NCBI GenBank assembly: GCA_958453935.1
Contig: CAUDZT010000014.1
Span: 1-38,505 of the forward strand
From: an uncultured Collinsella sp.
Lineage (GTDB): Bacteria; Actinomycetota; Coriobacteriia; Coriobacteriales; Coriobacteriaceae
Direction: 5' to 3'
Length of the DNA stretch: 38,505 bases
How positions within the stretch are numbered: the stretch's first letter is position 1; every line of letters starts with the position of its first letter. Position numbers and translations under genes: made by a program. Positions 9,967 through 17,956 of the stretch are shown here, in pieces. The notes under the pieces are model-generated. The model was not told the origin of the DNA, ran no database searches, and saw nothing but the letters and a program-made list of their open reading frames with translations.

Positions 9967-10442
9967 TAGGCTTCACCTCCGTACGAATTAGCAGAGTTTG
10001 CGAGGGTCTCCTGCGCGATGCGCAGCTGCGTCTTGACGGAAATGTCACGACGCTCGCCGCGGGCCTCGAGCACCAGGCCGCCCACGATAGACGGGTCAAC
10101 CTGCTCGATAAGGAATACCTTGCGGCCGAAGTCCTGCTCGCATTTCTTAGTGATGGTTTGACGCAGCTCGTCGTCGAGCGGGATCGCCGTGGTGACGGTC
10201 ACGCCCACTACATCCTCGTCTTCCTCGGCAACATACTTAAAGGCAGCTGCCACCTTGGGAAGAAGGTCGAGCTGGTCGCGCTTGGACATGGTGTCGAGCA
10301 CGGCGATGATCTCGGGGCTGGCAGAAGCCAAGCGCTCGATCATCTCGAGGTCCTCGAACACATGGTTCTCGGCCTTAGCGGCTTCCAGAAGGGAGCGCGC
10401 GTAGGTCTCGAGCACCTTGTCCTGATAGCGGCTAGTCGGCAT
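9966..10442 (-). CDS. atpH: F-type ATP synthase delta subunit
   Basis: Delta joins the peripheral stalk to the top of F1. The 158-residue protein carries the usual C-terminal signature, DPSIVGGLVLEARGERRDISVKTQL, cited here by its core VGGLVLEARGE. It is at the short end of the family (about 175-180), without the long fusion to subunit b seen in some mycobacteria. It overlaps the end of atpF by 11 bp, consistent with coupled translation. Confidence 0.94.
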   Translation of the reverse strand: MPTSRYQDKVLETYARSLLEAAKAENHVFEDLEMIERLASASPEIIAVLDTMSKRDQLDLLPKVAAAFKYVAEEDEDVVGVTVTTAIPLDDELRQTITKKCEQDFGRKVFLIEQVDPSIVGGLVLEARGERRDISVKTQLRIAQETLANSANSYGGEA

Positions 10443-11034
10443 TCAGGCTACCTGCTTCCTGGATGTAGCGCTCGATGAGCTTCTTCTGCTCGGCATCGTC
10501 CTCGAGTGCCTCGCCCACGATCTTGGTGGCGACGGCAACGGACAGGTCGGCGATGGAGCTCGCGGCACCGGCGTAAATGGACTTGCGCTCGTCCTCGACG
10601 GTCGTATGGGCCTTGGCGATGATCTCCTCGGCCTCCTTGTGAGCAGCCTCGATGATACGGGCGCGCTCGGACTCGGCGTCCTTACGGGCCTCGAGAACGA
10701 TGTCGGCAGCCTGACGACGGGCGTCGGTGACGATCGAGTCGGACTCAGCGCGCTTGGCGATAGCCTCCTGCTTGGTCTTCTCGGCCTCGTCGAGGCTCTC
10801 CTCGATCTTCTTGCCGCGCTCCTCCATGGTTTTCATGATGCCCGGCAGGGCGACCTTGGCCAGCACGATCCAGATAATCAGGAAGGCGATAAGCGCCGGG
10901 ATGAACTCCGCCATCTTAGGGATGAGGATGTCCGCACCGGCAGCGCCGTCCTCGGCGAACGCGGAAACCGGCATGAGCAGCGCGGCCGCGGACGCGGAGA
11001 GTGCGATCGCGCTCTTCTGGGATGAAAGATTCAT
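10432..11034 (-). CDS. atpF: F-type ATP synthase b subunit with signal-peptide-like N terminus
   Basis: Subunit b forms the peripheral stalk. The 200-residue protein has one membrane helix (about 42-62) followed by a long charged coiled coil rich in Glu, Lys and Ala. Before it lies an extra segment of about 28 residues, MNLSSQKSAIALSASAAALL then MPVSAFAEDG, which looks like a cleavable signal peptide with an A-F-A site before E28. Most bacterial b subunits lack this. If cleaved, the mature N terminus would be outside, which fits the b-subunit topology. It overlaps atpH by 11 bp. Confidence 0.95.
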   Translation of the reverse strand: MNLSSQKSAIALSASAAALLMPVSAFAEDGAAGADILIPKMAEFIPALIAFLIIWIVLAKVALPGIMKTMEERGKKIEESLDEAEKTKQEAIAKRAESDSIVTDARRQAADIVLEARKDAESERARIIEAAHKEAEEIIAKAHTTVEDERKSIYAGAASSIADLSVAVATKIVGEALEDDAEQKKLIERYIQEAGSLNAD

Positions 11035-11049
11035 ACTTGACGCTCCGTG

Positions 11050-11244
11050 CTATTTAACGATCAGCGCGACAACGAAGCCGATCAGAGCCAGAGCCTCGCC
11101 GAAGGCGGAGCCCATAATGAAGACGGTGAACACGCGGCCCTGGACCTCAGGCTGACGGGCCATAGCACCCGTAGCACCCAGAGCAGACAGGCCGATAGCA
11201 AGACCAGCGCCGATAACACCGAGACCGTAACCGATAACTCCCAC
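11050..11244 (-). CDS. atpE: F-type ATP synthase c subunit (short)
   Basis: This 64-residue hairpin forms the rotor ring. Helix 1 carries the glycine pattern GAGLAIGLSALG, then the ARQPE polar loop, then helix 2 with the ion-binding carboxylate E50 in GSAFGEALAL. The residues that mark sodium-type rings (Gln in helix 1, Ser/Thr after the Glu) are missing, so proton coupling is likely. The start is GTG (11242-11244), fixed by AAAGGAGG with a 5-nt spacing, the strongest ribosome-binding site in the operon, as expected for a subunit needed in many copies. At 64 residues it is shorter than usual (70-90). Confidence 0.95.
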   Translation of the reverse strand: MGVIGYGLGVIGAGLAIGLSALGATGAMARQPEVQGRVFTVFIMGSAFGEALALIGFVVALIVK

Positions 11245-11367
11245 GATTCCTCCTTTGTCGTGCGTGTCTTATTTCACGCAGGATAACCTTTTTATAACTG
11301 CCGGGCTCCATGGGTACGGGCACCGGCGGTTTAACGAATTGCTTACCTTTAAGGCGCGAACGGAAGA

Positions 11368-12171
11368 CTACTCCTCCTCTGCGACCTCCTCTGCCTCGGA
11401 GACATACACGGCGGTAAGGACCGTGAAGACGTAAGCCTGGATGGCGCCGACCACAAGCTCGATCGCATAGATCAGGATGAGGATGGCAAGCCAGGCCAGC
11501 GAAGGCAGGGCGCCGACGGCGTGCGCCGCGGAAACCTGCTGAAGCAGCGGCTGCATGAACATGCTCGCCATGATGGCGAACGAGCCCATGACCACGTGTC
11601 CTGCGAACATGTTGCAGAACAGACGGACGGCGAGCGTGATGAGGCGCAGGAAGGTCGAGAAAAGCTCGACGACCCACACGAGCACGTTCATCGGGAAGCT
11701 CACGCCCTGCGGGGCGAGGCTCTTGATGTAGCCGATCACGCCGTGAGCCTTGCATCCGTAGTAGATGAAGTACACGAAGGCGAAAATGGCGAGTGCGGCG
11801 GTGGAGCCGATTGCGCCGGTGCCGGGCTTCATTCCCGGGATCAGGCCGATCATGTTATTGATCAGGATGAACAGGAAAAGCGAGCACAGGAACGGGAAGT
11901 GCTTCTTCCAGTTCTCACCCACGACACCCTTGCCGATATCGTTCTCGACGTACTCGATGATGTACTCGAAACCGTTGACGAAGAAGCCCTTGGGAACCAG
12001 GGTCTGCTTCTTCTTGAACACGGCCAGGACGATCAGGAGCACGATCGTGGAGACGATCAGCCAAAACGAGTACTGCGTGATGCCGCAGCTCAGATCGCCC
12101 ACGACAGGGGTGGAGCTGAACTCGCTGACCAGATGATTAATCTCATCAGGCAGCTTTTCAAAAATTTCCAC
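11368..12171 (-). CDS. atpB: F-type ATP synthase a subunit
   Basis: This membrane subunit provides the half-channels for protons. The 267-residue protein has five to six hydrophobic helices. The essential arginine is R183 in the segment TLAVRLFCNMFAGH, and a later helix has the conserved IELVVGAIQAYVFT. The C terminus is acidic (AEEVAEEE). It lies 3 nt after the AtpI-like gene and 123 nt before atpE. That gap shows no clear promoter or terminator. Confidence 0.95.
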   Translation of the reverse strand: MEIFEKLPDEINHLVSEFSSTPVVGDLSCGITQYSFWLIVSTIVLLIVLAVFKKKQTLVPKGFFVNGFEYIIEYVENDIGKGVVGENWKKHFPFLCSLFLFILINNMIGLIPGMKPGTGAIGSTAALAIFAFVYFIYYGCKAHGVIGYIKSLAPQGVSFPMNVLVWVVELFSTFLRLITLAVRLFCNMFAGHVVMGSFAIMASMFMQPLLQQVSAAHAVGALPSLAWLAILILIYAIELVVGAIQAYVFTVLTAVYVSEAEEVAEEE

Positions 12172-12174
12172 GAC

Positions 12175-12486
12175 TTACCTTTCGACCTCATGAGGATCTC
12201 GCAGCGCCTTGGCGACGCGAACCGCGCAGGCGGCCATAAAGGCCACGAAGCCGATCGCCTCGCCCAGGAGGAACATGCGAAATGCCTCTCCGAACAACGC
12301 AAACACAACCAAGGTAAAGACGAGCAGGGCGATTGCCGAGACCGCCAGACTCACCATGCCCCTGAGCATGTCCGCATTCTGTTTATCGTCAAGAACCGGC
12401 TTGAGCGTAAAAACAAAGGGAAGGAAGGCAATTGCGCCCGCGATGGTGCCTGCAACGATAGCGAGCAGATCGGCTATCTGAAACAC
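12175..12486 (-). CDS. AtpI-like membrane protein at head of the atp operon
   Basis: This is a small hydrophobic protein of about 103 residues with three to four predicted membrane helices (AIVAGTIAGAIAFLPFVF, VSLAVSAIALLVFTLVVFAL and FLLGEAIGFVAFMAACAV). Its place before atpB is that of AtpI, which assists c-ring assembly or magnesium handling in other bacteria. Sequence similarity to AtpI is weak by eye, so the call rests on position and topology. A GTG at 12486 is chosen because GAGGAAG lies 6 nt upstream. An in-frame TTG at 12561 would lie before the predicted transcript start. Confidence 0.6.
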   Translation of the reverse strand: MFQIADLLAIVAGTIAGAIAFLPFVFTLKPVLDDKQNADMLRGMVSLAVSAIALLVFTLVVFALFGEAFRMFLLGEAIGFVAFMAACAVRVAKALRDPHEVER

Positions 12487-12547
12487 TGGCTTCCTCGCTT
12501 TCCTTTTTAACGCCTCACAGCACAGTCCCAGCCAAACATTGGTGACT

Positions 12548-12575
12548 ATTGTACGAGCCAATCGCTAAAGTACAA
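12548..12575 (-). promoter_or_regulatory. Putative promoter of the ATP synthase operon
   Basis: On the minus strand a TTGTAC box (12570-12575), a 16-nt spacer and TACAAT (12548-12553) form a sigma-70-like promoter with a good -10. Transcription would begin near 12541, 55 nt before the GTG start. The rest of 12576-12766 contains no gene I can support and only weak hairpins. Confidence 0.5.
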
Positions 12576-12766
12576 CCGTAAAACAAACGGTTAATACGCA
12601 CCTGTACGTTTTCTTAAGGCCTTCTTTATGCCGCAGGTACGGTAATACGTTTTTTCGAACCCCTCAGCGCAAAACGTCCGTTAACAGAAGTGCGCGTGGA
12701 CGACTTTTGCTCGCCCGCGCGCACCATTTCTTCGTATTTGTGACCGTAGCCGACAAGGCCCAACGA

Positions 12767-13414
12767 CTAGAGCGTACCGTAGATGCGGTCGCCGGCGTCG
12801 CCCAGGCCGGGAACGATGTAGGCGGCCTCGTTGAGATGGTCATCGATGGCGCACGTATAAATATGTACGTCGGGGTCCTTTTCGATCAGTGACTTGAGAC
12901 CCTCGGGCGCGGCGACGATGCACAGCATGCGGATGTCCTTGACGCCACGCTCGCGCAGATAGCTGATAGCCATCTCGGCCGAGCCGCCCGTGGCGAGCAT
13001 GGGGTCGACGACCAGGCAGATGCGCTGGTCGATATCCTTGGGCATCTTGCAGTAATACTCATGCGGCTCGTGGGTGACCTCGTCGCGCTCCATGCCGATG
13101 TGGCCCACGCGAGCAGAGGGCACCAGGTCGAGGATACCGTCGACCATGCCAAGGCCCGCACGCAGGATAGGCACGATGGCGAGTTTCTTGCCGGCGAGCT
13201 GTTTGAACGTGGCGGCAGTGATGGGGGTCTCGACCTCGACGTCTTCCATGGGCAGGTCGCGCATGGCCTCGTAGCCGTCAAAAAGCGCAAGCTCGCGCAC
13301 GAGCTGGCGGAACTGATTGGTGCCGGTGCTCTTGTCGCGCAGGATCGACAGCTTGTGCTGGACGAGTGGGTGATCGACAAGGGTCACACGGGACGTATCG
13401 TAGGTGACGGTCAT
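12767..13414 (-). CDS. upp: Uracil phosphoribosyltransferase
   Basis: Upp salvages uracil to UMP using PRPP in the cytoplasm. The protein (215 residues from this start) carries the PRPP-binding loop VDPMLATGGSAEMAI, the substrate segment ERDEVTHEPHEYYCKMP and the C-terminal IVPGLGDAGDRIYGT. The ATG at 13414 has AAAGGGG upstream and gives the family length; further 5' in-frame codons would add about 40 unsupported residues. The 122-nt gap to glpK contains two tandem hairpins (13449-13464 and 13465-13494) without T-runs. These could be an intercistronic processing or control site. Confidence 0.95.
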   Translation of the reverse strand: MTVTYDTSRVTLVDHPLVQHKLSILRDKSTGTNQFRQLVRELALFDGYEAMRDLPMEDVEVETPITAATFKQLAGKKLAIVPILRAGLGMVDGILDLVPSARVGHIGMERDEVTHEPHEYYCKMPKDIDQRICLVVDPMLATGGSAEMAISYLRERGVKDIRMLCIVAAPEGLKSLIEKDPDVHIYTCAIDDHLNEAAYIVPGLGDAGDRIYGTL

Positions 13415-13448
13415 GGGTTGAAGCCCCTTTCGTTGCGGCCGGAAGATG

Positions 13449-13494
13449 GCCTTGCTGACAAGGCGCACGGCGACGTTGTTGCCGCGCGCCGTGC
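13449..13494 (-). other. Tandem hairpins in the upp leader
   Basis: GCCTTG-CTGA-CAAGGC (13449-13464) and the arms GCACGGCG (13465-13472) and CGCCGTGC (13487-13494) abut one another in the glpK-upp gap. There is no T-run, so they are not plain terminators. They could be intercistronic stabilisers or part of a leader control. The structures are seen; the roles are not known. Confidence 0.4.
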
Positions 13495-13536
13495 ATAAGT
13501 TTAACGGTTTGTTGTATCGAGTGCCCCGTCGCAACC

Positions 13537-15078
13537 CTACTGAACGGTGCTGAGCGAACGCTTGACGGCATCACGCCAACCAGCGAGGTTGCTCTCACGG
13601 CGCTCGGCGGACATATGAGGATGGAAGATTTTGACGATCTGAGCGTTTTGCTCCAGCTCCTCCAAATCCTCCCAGTAGCCGACGGCAAGGCCCGCCAAGT
13701 ACGCGGCGCCGATCGCCGTGGTCTCCACCGTCTCGCACTGCAGCACGGGGATATCCAGCAGATCGGCCTGGAATTGCATGATGAACTCGTTGCGCGAGGC
13801 ACCGCCATCAACGGACAGACGCTCAATCGAAAGTCCCACGTCCTGCTCCATGGCGCGCAGCACGTCATAACTCTGATAGGCCATGGACTCGCAGGCCGCA
13901 CGTACAATGGTCGCGCGACTCGAGGCACCGGTCAGGCCGCACACGATACCGCGAGCATGCGGGTCCCACCAGGGAGCGCCCAGGCCTGCGAAGGCGGGGA
14001 CGAAGTAGCAGCCCTCGTTGTCGTTGATCGAAGCGGCGAGTTGCGCGGACTCGCTCACGCTCGAGATGATGCCCATGTTGTTGCGCAGCCAGTTCATGGT
14101 GGAGCCTGCGGCAAAGATAGAACCCTCGAGCGCATAGCTGATCTTGCCGTCAGCGGCGATACCGATCGTGGAGACCAGACCGTTCTTGGATTCTACGATC
14201 TCGTCGCCGGTGTTCATGAGCATAAAGCAACCCGTGCCATAGGTGTTTTTGGTCTGGCCGGGATGGAAGCAGCAGTGGCCGAATAGCGACGCCTGCTGGT
14301 CGCCCGCCACGCCCATGATGGGTGGCATGTTGGTCATGATGTCGCTCGCGACGCGGCCGTAATCGCCCGAGCTCCAACGAACCTCGGGCATCATGGAACG
14401 CGGGACGTCGAAAAGCGCCAGCAGATCGTCGTCCCAATCGAGCGCATGGATATTAAAAAGCGCGGTGCGGCTGGCATTGGTGTAGTCGGTAGCAAAGACC
14501 TGACCGCCGGTGAGATTGTAGATGAGCCACGTGTCGATGGTGCCGAACATAAGGTCGCCCGCCGCGGCGCTCTCGCGCGCGCCGTCGACGTTATCGAGAA
14601 TCCACTGCACCTTGGAGGCCGAGAAATACGGGTCGAGCGTAAGCCCCGTGCGGGAGCGCACCAGCTCTTCTGCGCCCTGCTCGACCAGCTCGTCGATCAG
14701 AGGTGCGGTGCGACGGCATTGCCACACGATGGCGTTATAGATGGGTTGGCCGCTTATGCGGTCCCACACCACCGTGGTCTCGCGCTGGTTGGAGATACCG
14801 ATGGCGGCAATGCGGTCAGAATGGATGCCGCTCTTAAACTGGACCTCCATCATGACCGCGATCTGGCTGGCAAGCACCGCCATGGGGTCTTGCTCCACCC
14901 AGCCAGGGCGCGGGAAGCTGGTTTTGACGCTGCGACGTGCCTGCGCGACGATGCATCCGTACTCGTCGACGATGGTCGCAAGTACCGAGGTGGTGCCGCA
15001 GTCGAGCGCCATGATGTAGGAACCGCCAAAGTTAAACGAGGCATCTTCCATGCCCAGGCTGCCCAGATTCAACGACAT
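13537..15078 (-). CDS. glpK: Glycerol kinase
   Basis: GlpK phosphorylates glycerol to glycerol 3-phosphate. The 513-residue FGGY-family kinase shows the N-terminal phosphate motif ALDCGTTSVLATIVDE, the glycerol-binding SNQRETTVVWDR and QCRRTAPLID, and the adenosine/phosphate segments GVAGDQQASLFGH and SVDGGASRNEFIMQFQADLL. There are about 18 extra residues before the family start. No glpF or glpD lies nearby, so the gene is separated from a classic glycerol operon. It starts 13 nt after the Sua5-like gene and is probably cotranscribed with it. Confidence 0.95.
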   Translation of the reverse strand: MSLNLGSLGMEDASFNFGGSYIMALDCGTTSVLATIVDEYGCIVAQARRSVKTSFPRPGWVEQDPMAVLASQIAVMMEVQFKSGIHSDRIAAIGISNQRETTVVWDRISGQPIYNAIVWQCRRTAPLIDELVEQGAEELVRSRTGLTLDPYFSASKVQWILDNVDGARESAAAGDLMFGTIDTWLIYNLTGGQVFATDYTNASRTALFNIHALDWDDDLLALFDVPRSMMPEVRWSSGDYGRVASDIMTNMPPIMGVAGDQQASLFGHCCFHPGQTKNTYGTGCFMLMNTGDEIVESKNGLVSTIGIAADGKISYALEGSIFAAGSTMNWLRNNMGIISSVSESAQLAASINDNEGCYFVPAFAGLGAPWWDPHARGIVCGLTGASSRATIVRAACESMAYQSYDVLRAMEQDVGLSIERLSVDGGASRNEFIMQFQADLLDIPVLQCETVETTAIGAAYLAGLAVGYWEDLEELEQNAQIVKIFHPHMSAERRESNLAGWRDAVKRSLSTVQ

Positions 15079-15091
15079 CGCTTACACCTTT

Positions 15092-15835
15092 CTATTGCAT
15101 CGGGCCAGACAGGACCCGCTCGATCTCTGATGCGGGAAGTGCGCCTTGGCGCAGGATCTGGAGCCCGCCGTGCTGGAACGACACGATGGTCGAAGCGTCG
15201 CGACACGGGGTCTCACCGGCGTCGACGGCAACATCGACTCCCTCCAGGATGCGCTCCTCCACCGTGGCAAAACTTGCCGGCGCGGGCGCGCCATGCGTGT
15301 TGGCGCTGGTGCAGGCAAGAGGGCTGCCGCAGGCGCGGATGAGCGCTTGCACCACGGGCGAGGCCGAAGCGCGAAGCGCCACCGTGTCGTCGGCGGCGCG
15401 CATAAAGGTCGGCACGCAGGGGGCCGCCTTGACCACGATAGTCAGGGCGCCCGGCCAGCATCGTCGGGCGAGCACGCGGGCCTCGTTAGGGATATCCACG
15501 CCATAGCGATCGAGCGCCTCGGCATCATCGACCAGCCAGGCAACCGTTTGGGTGAGCTCGCGCTGCTTGAGGGTAAAGATACGACGATAGCCGGTACCGA
15601 CCGCGGGGGCCGCGGCGCCGTTGACGGTGGCCTGCGGATCGCGCGGCCACGATGGGAATTCGCTTGTATCTTGAGACACGGCGTCCGAAAAGGCGTTAAC
15701 TGCCACAGCGACACCATAGACGGTCTCGGTCGGGATCAGGGCCAGACCGCCACAGCCGAGCACCTCGGCCGTACGCTCGACTGCAAGCCGATGCGGCTCC
15801 CGCGCTCCCTCGTATACCCGATAGACCGTCTGCAT
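15092..15835 (-). CDS. L-threonylcarbamoyladenylate synthase, Sua5/YciO/TsaC family
   Basis: These enzymes make threonylcarbamoyl-AMP for t6A37 modification of tRNAs. The 247-residue protein has the family start LIPTETVYGVAV, the ATP/threonine-binding FTLKQREL, the CWPGALTIVV segment and LACTSANTHG. About 33 extra residues lie between YGVAVAVNAF and YRRIFTLK, where the usual enzyme has a short loop, and the KxR motif is KQR rather than KGRP. It has only the TsaC domain, with no Sua5 C-terminal domain. The insert leaves open that this is a divergent paralogue (YciO-like). The 134-nt gap upstream holds no clear gene. Confidence 0.82.
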   Translation of the reverse strand: MQTVYRVYEGAREPHRLAVERTAEVLGCGGLALIPTETVYGVAVAVNAFSDAVSQDTSEFPSWPRDPQATVNGAAAPAVGTGYRRIFTLKQRELTQTVAWLVDDAEALDRYGVDIPNEARVLARRCWPGALTIVVKAAPCVPTFMRAADDTVALRASASPVVQALIRACGSPLACTSANTHGAPAPASFATVEERILEGVDVAVDAGETPCRDASTIVSFQHGGLQILRQGALPASEIERVLSGPMQ

Positions 15836-15969
15836 GTGTATGCCAGCCCCTTACGCTCTGGTGCAAGTTTGTTTACTGTGGGGCATTCTCGCACGAAACG
15901 TTCAATCTATTTGCCCAGAGCGCATGTTGGTTTGGTGAGCGGCTCTAGTAGTCGGTGAAAGTGAGGGGG

Positions 15970-16416
15970 TTATTGGACGGCCACGAACTTCTTTGGTCTT
16001 CCGGCGTGGCGTTCTTGGGCGGCGTAGCGCTCGATGCTGTCTATCGTTATCATCCGACGGCCGTCGACGAGTTCAACATCGAGCTTTCCGGCTTTGACCA
16101 GCGCGGTAATCCGCGGAGCGGAGACTTTGAGGTCCAGCGCTGCGTCTTTAAATGTCCGGCACGCCGCTTCCCGAGCGTCCTCGTGGTCGATTTCGACTGA
16201 AAGGGCCACGACCTCGGCCGAGCGTTCGTACCCTGCCGGAGTCAAACCGTTGTTGAGGTCGTCGGCCAAAAACGCCATCAGTGCCTCGGTGGCATGGGCA
16301 ATCGCTTCTTCGCGCGTATCGCCATCGGCAAAGGCGCCGGGAATCTGCGGGAAGCTGGCGCAGTACGCGTCGTCTTCTTTTATGAGAACGCAGTCATAGG
16401 TAAATCGCTGCCTCAT
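15970..16416 (-). CDS. hicB: HicB-family antitoxin
   Basis: HicB neutralises HicA and represses the operon. Residues 1-60 fit the HicB partial RNase H fold (FTYDCVLIKEDDAYCASFPQ, then IPGAFADGDTREEAIAHATEAL). The C-terminal half (about 95-145) is a helix-rich DNA-binding segment (SAPRITALVKAGKLDVELVD and SIERYAAQERHAGRPKK) that resembles an excisionase-like HTH more than the usual ribbon-helix-helix. The ATG at 16416 is chosen because GGAGG lies 4 nt upstream. That ribosome-binding site overlaps the 3' end of hicA. Confidence 0.8.
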   Translation of the reverse strand: MRQRFTYDCVLIKEDDAYCASFPQIPGAFADGDTREEAIAHATEALMAFLADDLNNGLTPAGYERSAEVVALSVEIDHEDAREAACRTFKDAALDLKVSAPRITALVKAGKLDVELVDGRRMITIDSIERYAAQERHAGRPKKFVAVQ

Positions 16417-16427
16417 TTTGCCTCCAA

Positions 16428-16613
16428 CTACCATCCAGCTTGGCGACGAATACTTGCCCGCGTGCCTTTCTTTGGTCGATCACCACCAGAGCCGTTCACG
16501 GTGACAGCACACTCACCAGAAACATACTTAGCATGACTACCGACTTGCGCGACCTTTACGAATCCATCGTGCTTGAGTTGGGCAATGATTTCCCGAAAGG
16601 TAGGAGGTTGCAT
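16428..16613 (-). CDS. hicA: HicA-family toxin (mRNA interferase)
   Basis: HicA is a small dsRBD-fold ribonuclease that blocks translation. The 61-residue length is typical. The catalytic histidine H27 lies in VGSHAKYV, and the C-terminal RPKKGTRASIRRQAG matches the family. GAGG lies 7 nt before the ATG. It precedes hicB, the normal order, and its promoter carries a 9-bp-arm palindrome over the -10 box. A complete toxin gene beside an intact antitoxin suggests a functional module. Confidence 0.85.
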   Translation of the reverse strand: MQPPTFREIIAQLKHDGFVKVAQVGSHAKYVSGECAVTVNGSGGDRPKKGTRASIRRQAGW

Positions 16614-16637
16614 GGGCCGACCTCTTTCAGCCGTCCT

Positions 16638-16667
16638 AATTATAAACTACTTTATAATTTTTGCTAA
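16638..16667 (-). promoter_or_regulatory. hicAB promoter with overlapping palindrome
   Basis: On the minus strand TTAGCA (16662-16667), a 17-nt spacer and TATAAT (16639-16644) form a strong promoter. A perfect inverted repeat AATTATAAA-CTAC-TTTATAATT (16638-16659) covers the -10 and the 3' half of the spacer. This is a likely autorepression site for HicB. The role is inferred. Confidence 0.75.
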
Positions 16668-16681
16668 CCAGTTAATAAATA

Positions 16682-17956
16682 TTACTGGCGCTGTTTGGGC
16701 TCGGTGACGATGGCCCGAACGATGCGGGGGCGATCGGTGAGATCGCGGACGATGCGCACATCCGAAAGGCCCGCCTGGCGGCAGAGTTCGGCGGCAGCGT
16801 TGAGGGCACCCTCGTAGAGCTCGCAGGCAAAGAGTCCGCCGGCACGCAGCATATAGGGTGCCGCATTGAGCAGGCGGCGGAAGATATCGAGACCGTCGGC
16901 ACCGCCCTCGAGCGCCAGATCGGGCTCAAAGTCCTTGACCTCATGCGGCAGCGAGCGCATGACGTCGGTCGGGATGTAAGGTGGGTTGGAGACGAGCACA
17001 TCAAAGGTGCCCCACTCTTCGCGGGGAATGGAACTCACCAGGTTTGTGAGGCTGAAGGCGACCTCGTCGGACGTGAGGCCAAGCGCATCACGGTTTTTGG
17101 TGGCCAGATCGATGGCGCGCGGCTCGATATCGGTAGCAGTGCAGGTAACGTGGCCGCGGCGCTCCCAGGCAAGGGAGAGCGAAATGCAGCCCGTGCCGCA
17201 GCCGACCTCGAGAACGCGGGCAGTGCGGGGCTCGGCTGGGGCAGATACGTTGGCCTCGGCGGCATCTTGCGCGGCAGTCGCCTGTTGGTCGTTGCCCTCA
17301 ATGGCGATGCCGTATTCGTCGAGCTCGGGCTCGGGGGTTTCCATGGCCTCTGCTTCTGCCGCTTCGGCTTCTGCCGCCTGCGCGGCGGCTTCCTCGGCCT
17401 CGCGATCGGCCAGTTCCTCGGCATAAGCGCGACTGCCCAGCACATCGCCGCCTAGCGCCGCCTCGTCGGCAGCTGTGAGGTTGGCGGCACGGCGCTCGGC
17501 CGTCGCTCGCTCGTCGGCCAATGCGGCCTCGGCCTTGCGTGCCTGCTCGACCTCATCGTTCCAAGGCAGCTCAACACGCTGACGGGCAGCGGCCTCGGGG
17601 CTCAGTACCTCGGCATCCAGATAATTGAGGACTTCCTCGACGAGCATCTCGGTCTCGGGGCGCGGAATGAGCACACCGGGGGCGCACGCGACGTCGATCA
17701 TGCGAAACTGCGTGCTGCCCGTGATGTATTGCAGCGGCTCGCCCTTAGCGCGGCGGACAACGGCCGCATGCATGGTCTCGAGCTGGGCCGCGTTAAGCGT
17801 CTCGTCCATACGCATATATAGGTCAATGCGCGCCAGGCCCGTGGCGGCGCACAGCAGCCACTCGGCAGAAAGACGGGGGTGCTCCTCGCCGCGCTCGGCC
17901 AGGTACTCCTTGGTCCACTCGAGACAACGCTTGATGGTCCAAATCTCGTTTGCCAT
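16682..17956 (-). CDS. prmC: Release factor glutamine methyltransferase with large insert
   Basis: PrmC methylates the GGQ glutamine of release factors RF1 and RF2. The N-terminal five-helix domain (1-115) holds the IPRPETEMLVE motif. The SAM-binding domain has LEVGCGTGCISL (249-260) and the catalytic NPPY at 324-327. Between them lies an insert of roughly 130 residues (117-245), rich in Ala and Glu and predicted coiled or disordered, so the protein is 424 residues instead of about 280. The ATG at 17956 has a purine-rich GAGGGGAGGG upstream. The gene follows prfA, its substrate gene, but 596 nt separate them. Confidence 0.92.
   Translation of the reverse strand: MANEIWTIKRCLEWTKEYLAERGEEHPRLSAEWLLCAATGLARIDLYMRMDETLNAAQLETMHAAVVRRAKGEPLQYITGSTQFRMIDVACAPGVLIPRPETEMLVEEVLNYLDAEVLSPEAAARQRVELPWNDEVEQARKAEAALADERATAERRAANLTAADEAALGGDVLGSRAYAEELADREAEEAAAQAAEAEAAEAEAMETPEPELDEYGIAIEGNDQQATAAQDAAEANVSAPAEPRTARVLEVGCGTGCISLSLAWERRGHVTCTATDIEPRAIDLATKNRDALGLTSDEVAFSLTNLVSSIPREEWGTFDVLVSNPPYIPTDVMRSLPHEVKDFEPDLALEGGADGLDIFRRLLNAAPYMLRAGGLFACELYEGALNAAAELCRQAGLSDVRIVRDLTDRPRIVRAIVTEPKQRQ

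Noticed and set aside
12640..12665. A GGGGTTCGA string on the minus strand suggested a tRNA T-arm.
   Set aside because: There is no matching acceptor, D or anticodon stem around it, and no CCA-proximal pairing.
15836..15969. Arms CGCTCTGG and CCAGAGCG upstream of the Sua5-like gene as a riboswitch.
   Set aside because: Only an 8-bp pairing over about 55 nt is seen, with no known aptamer motif and no expression platform.
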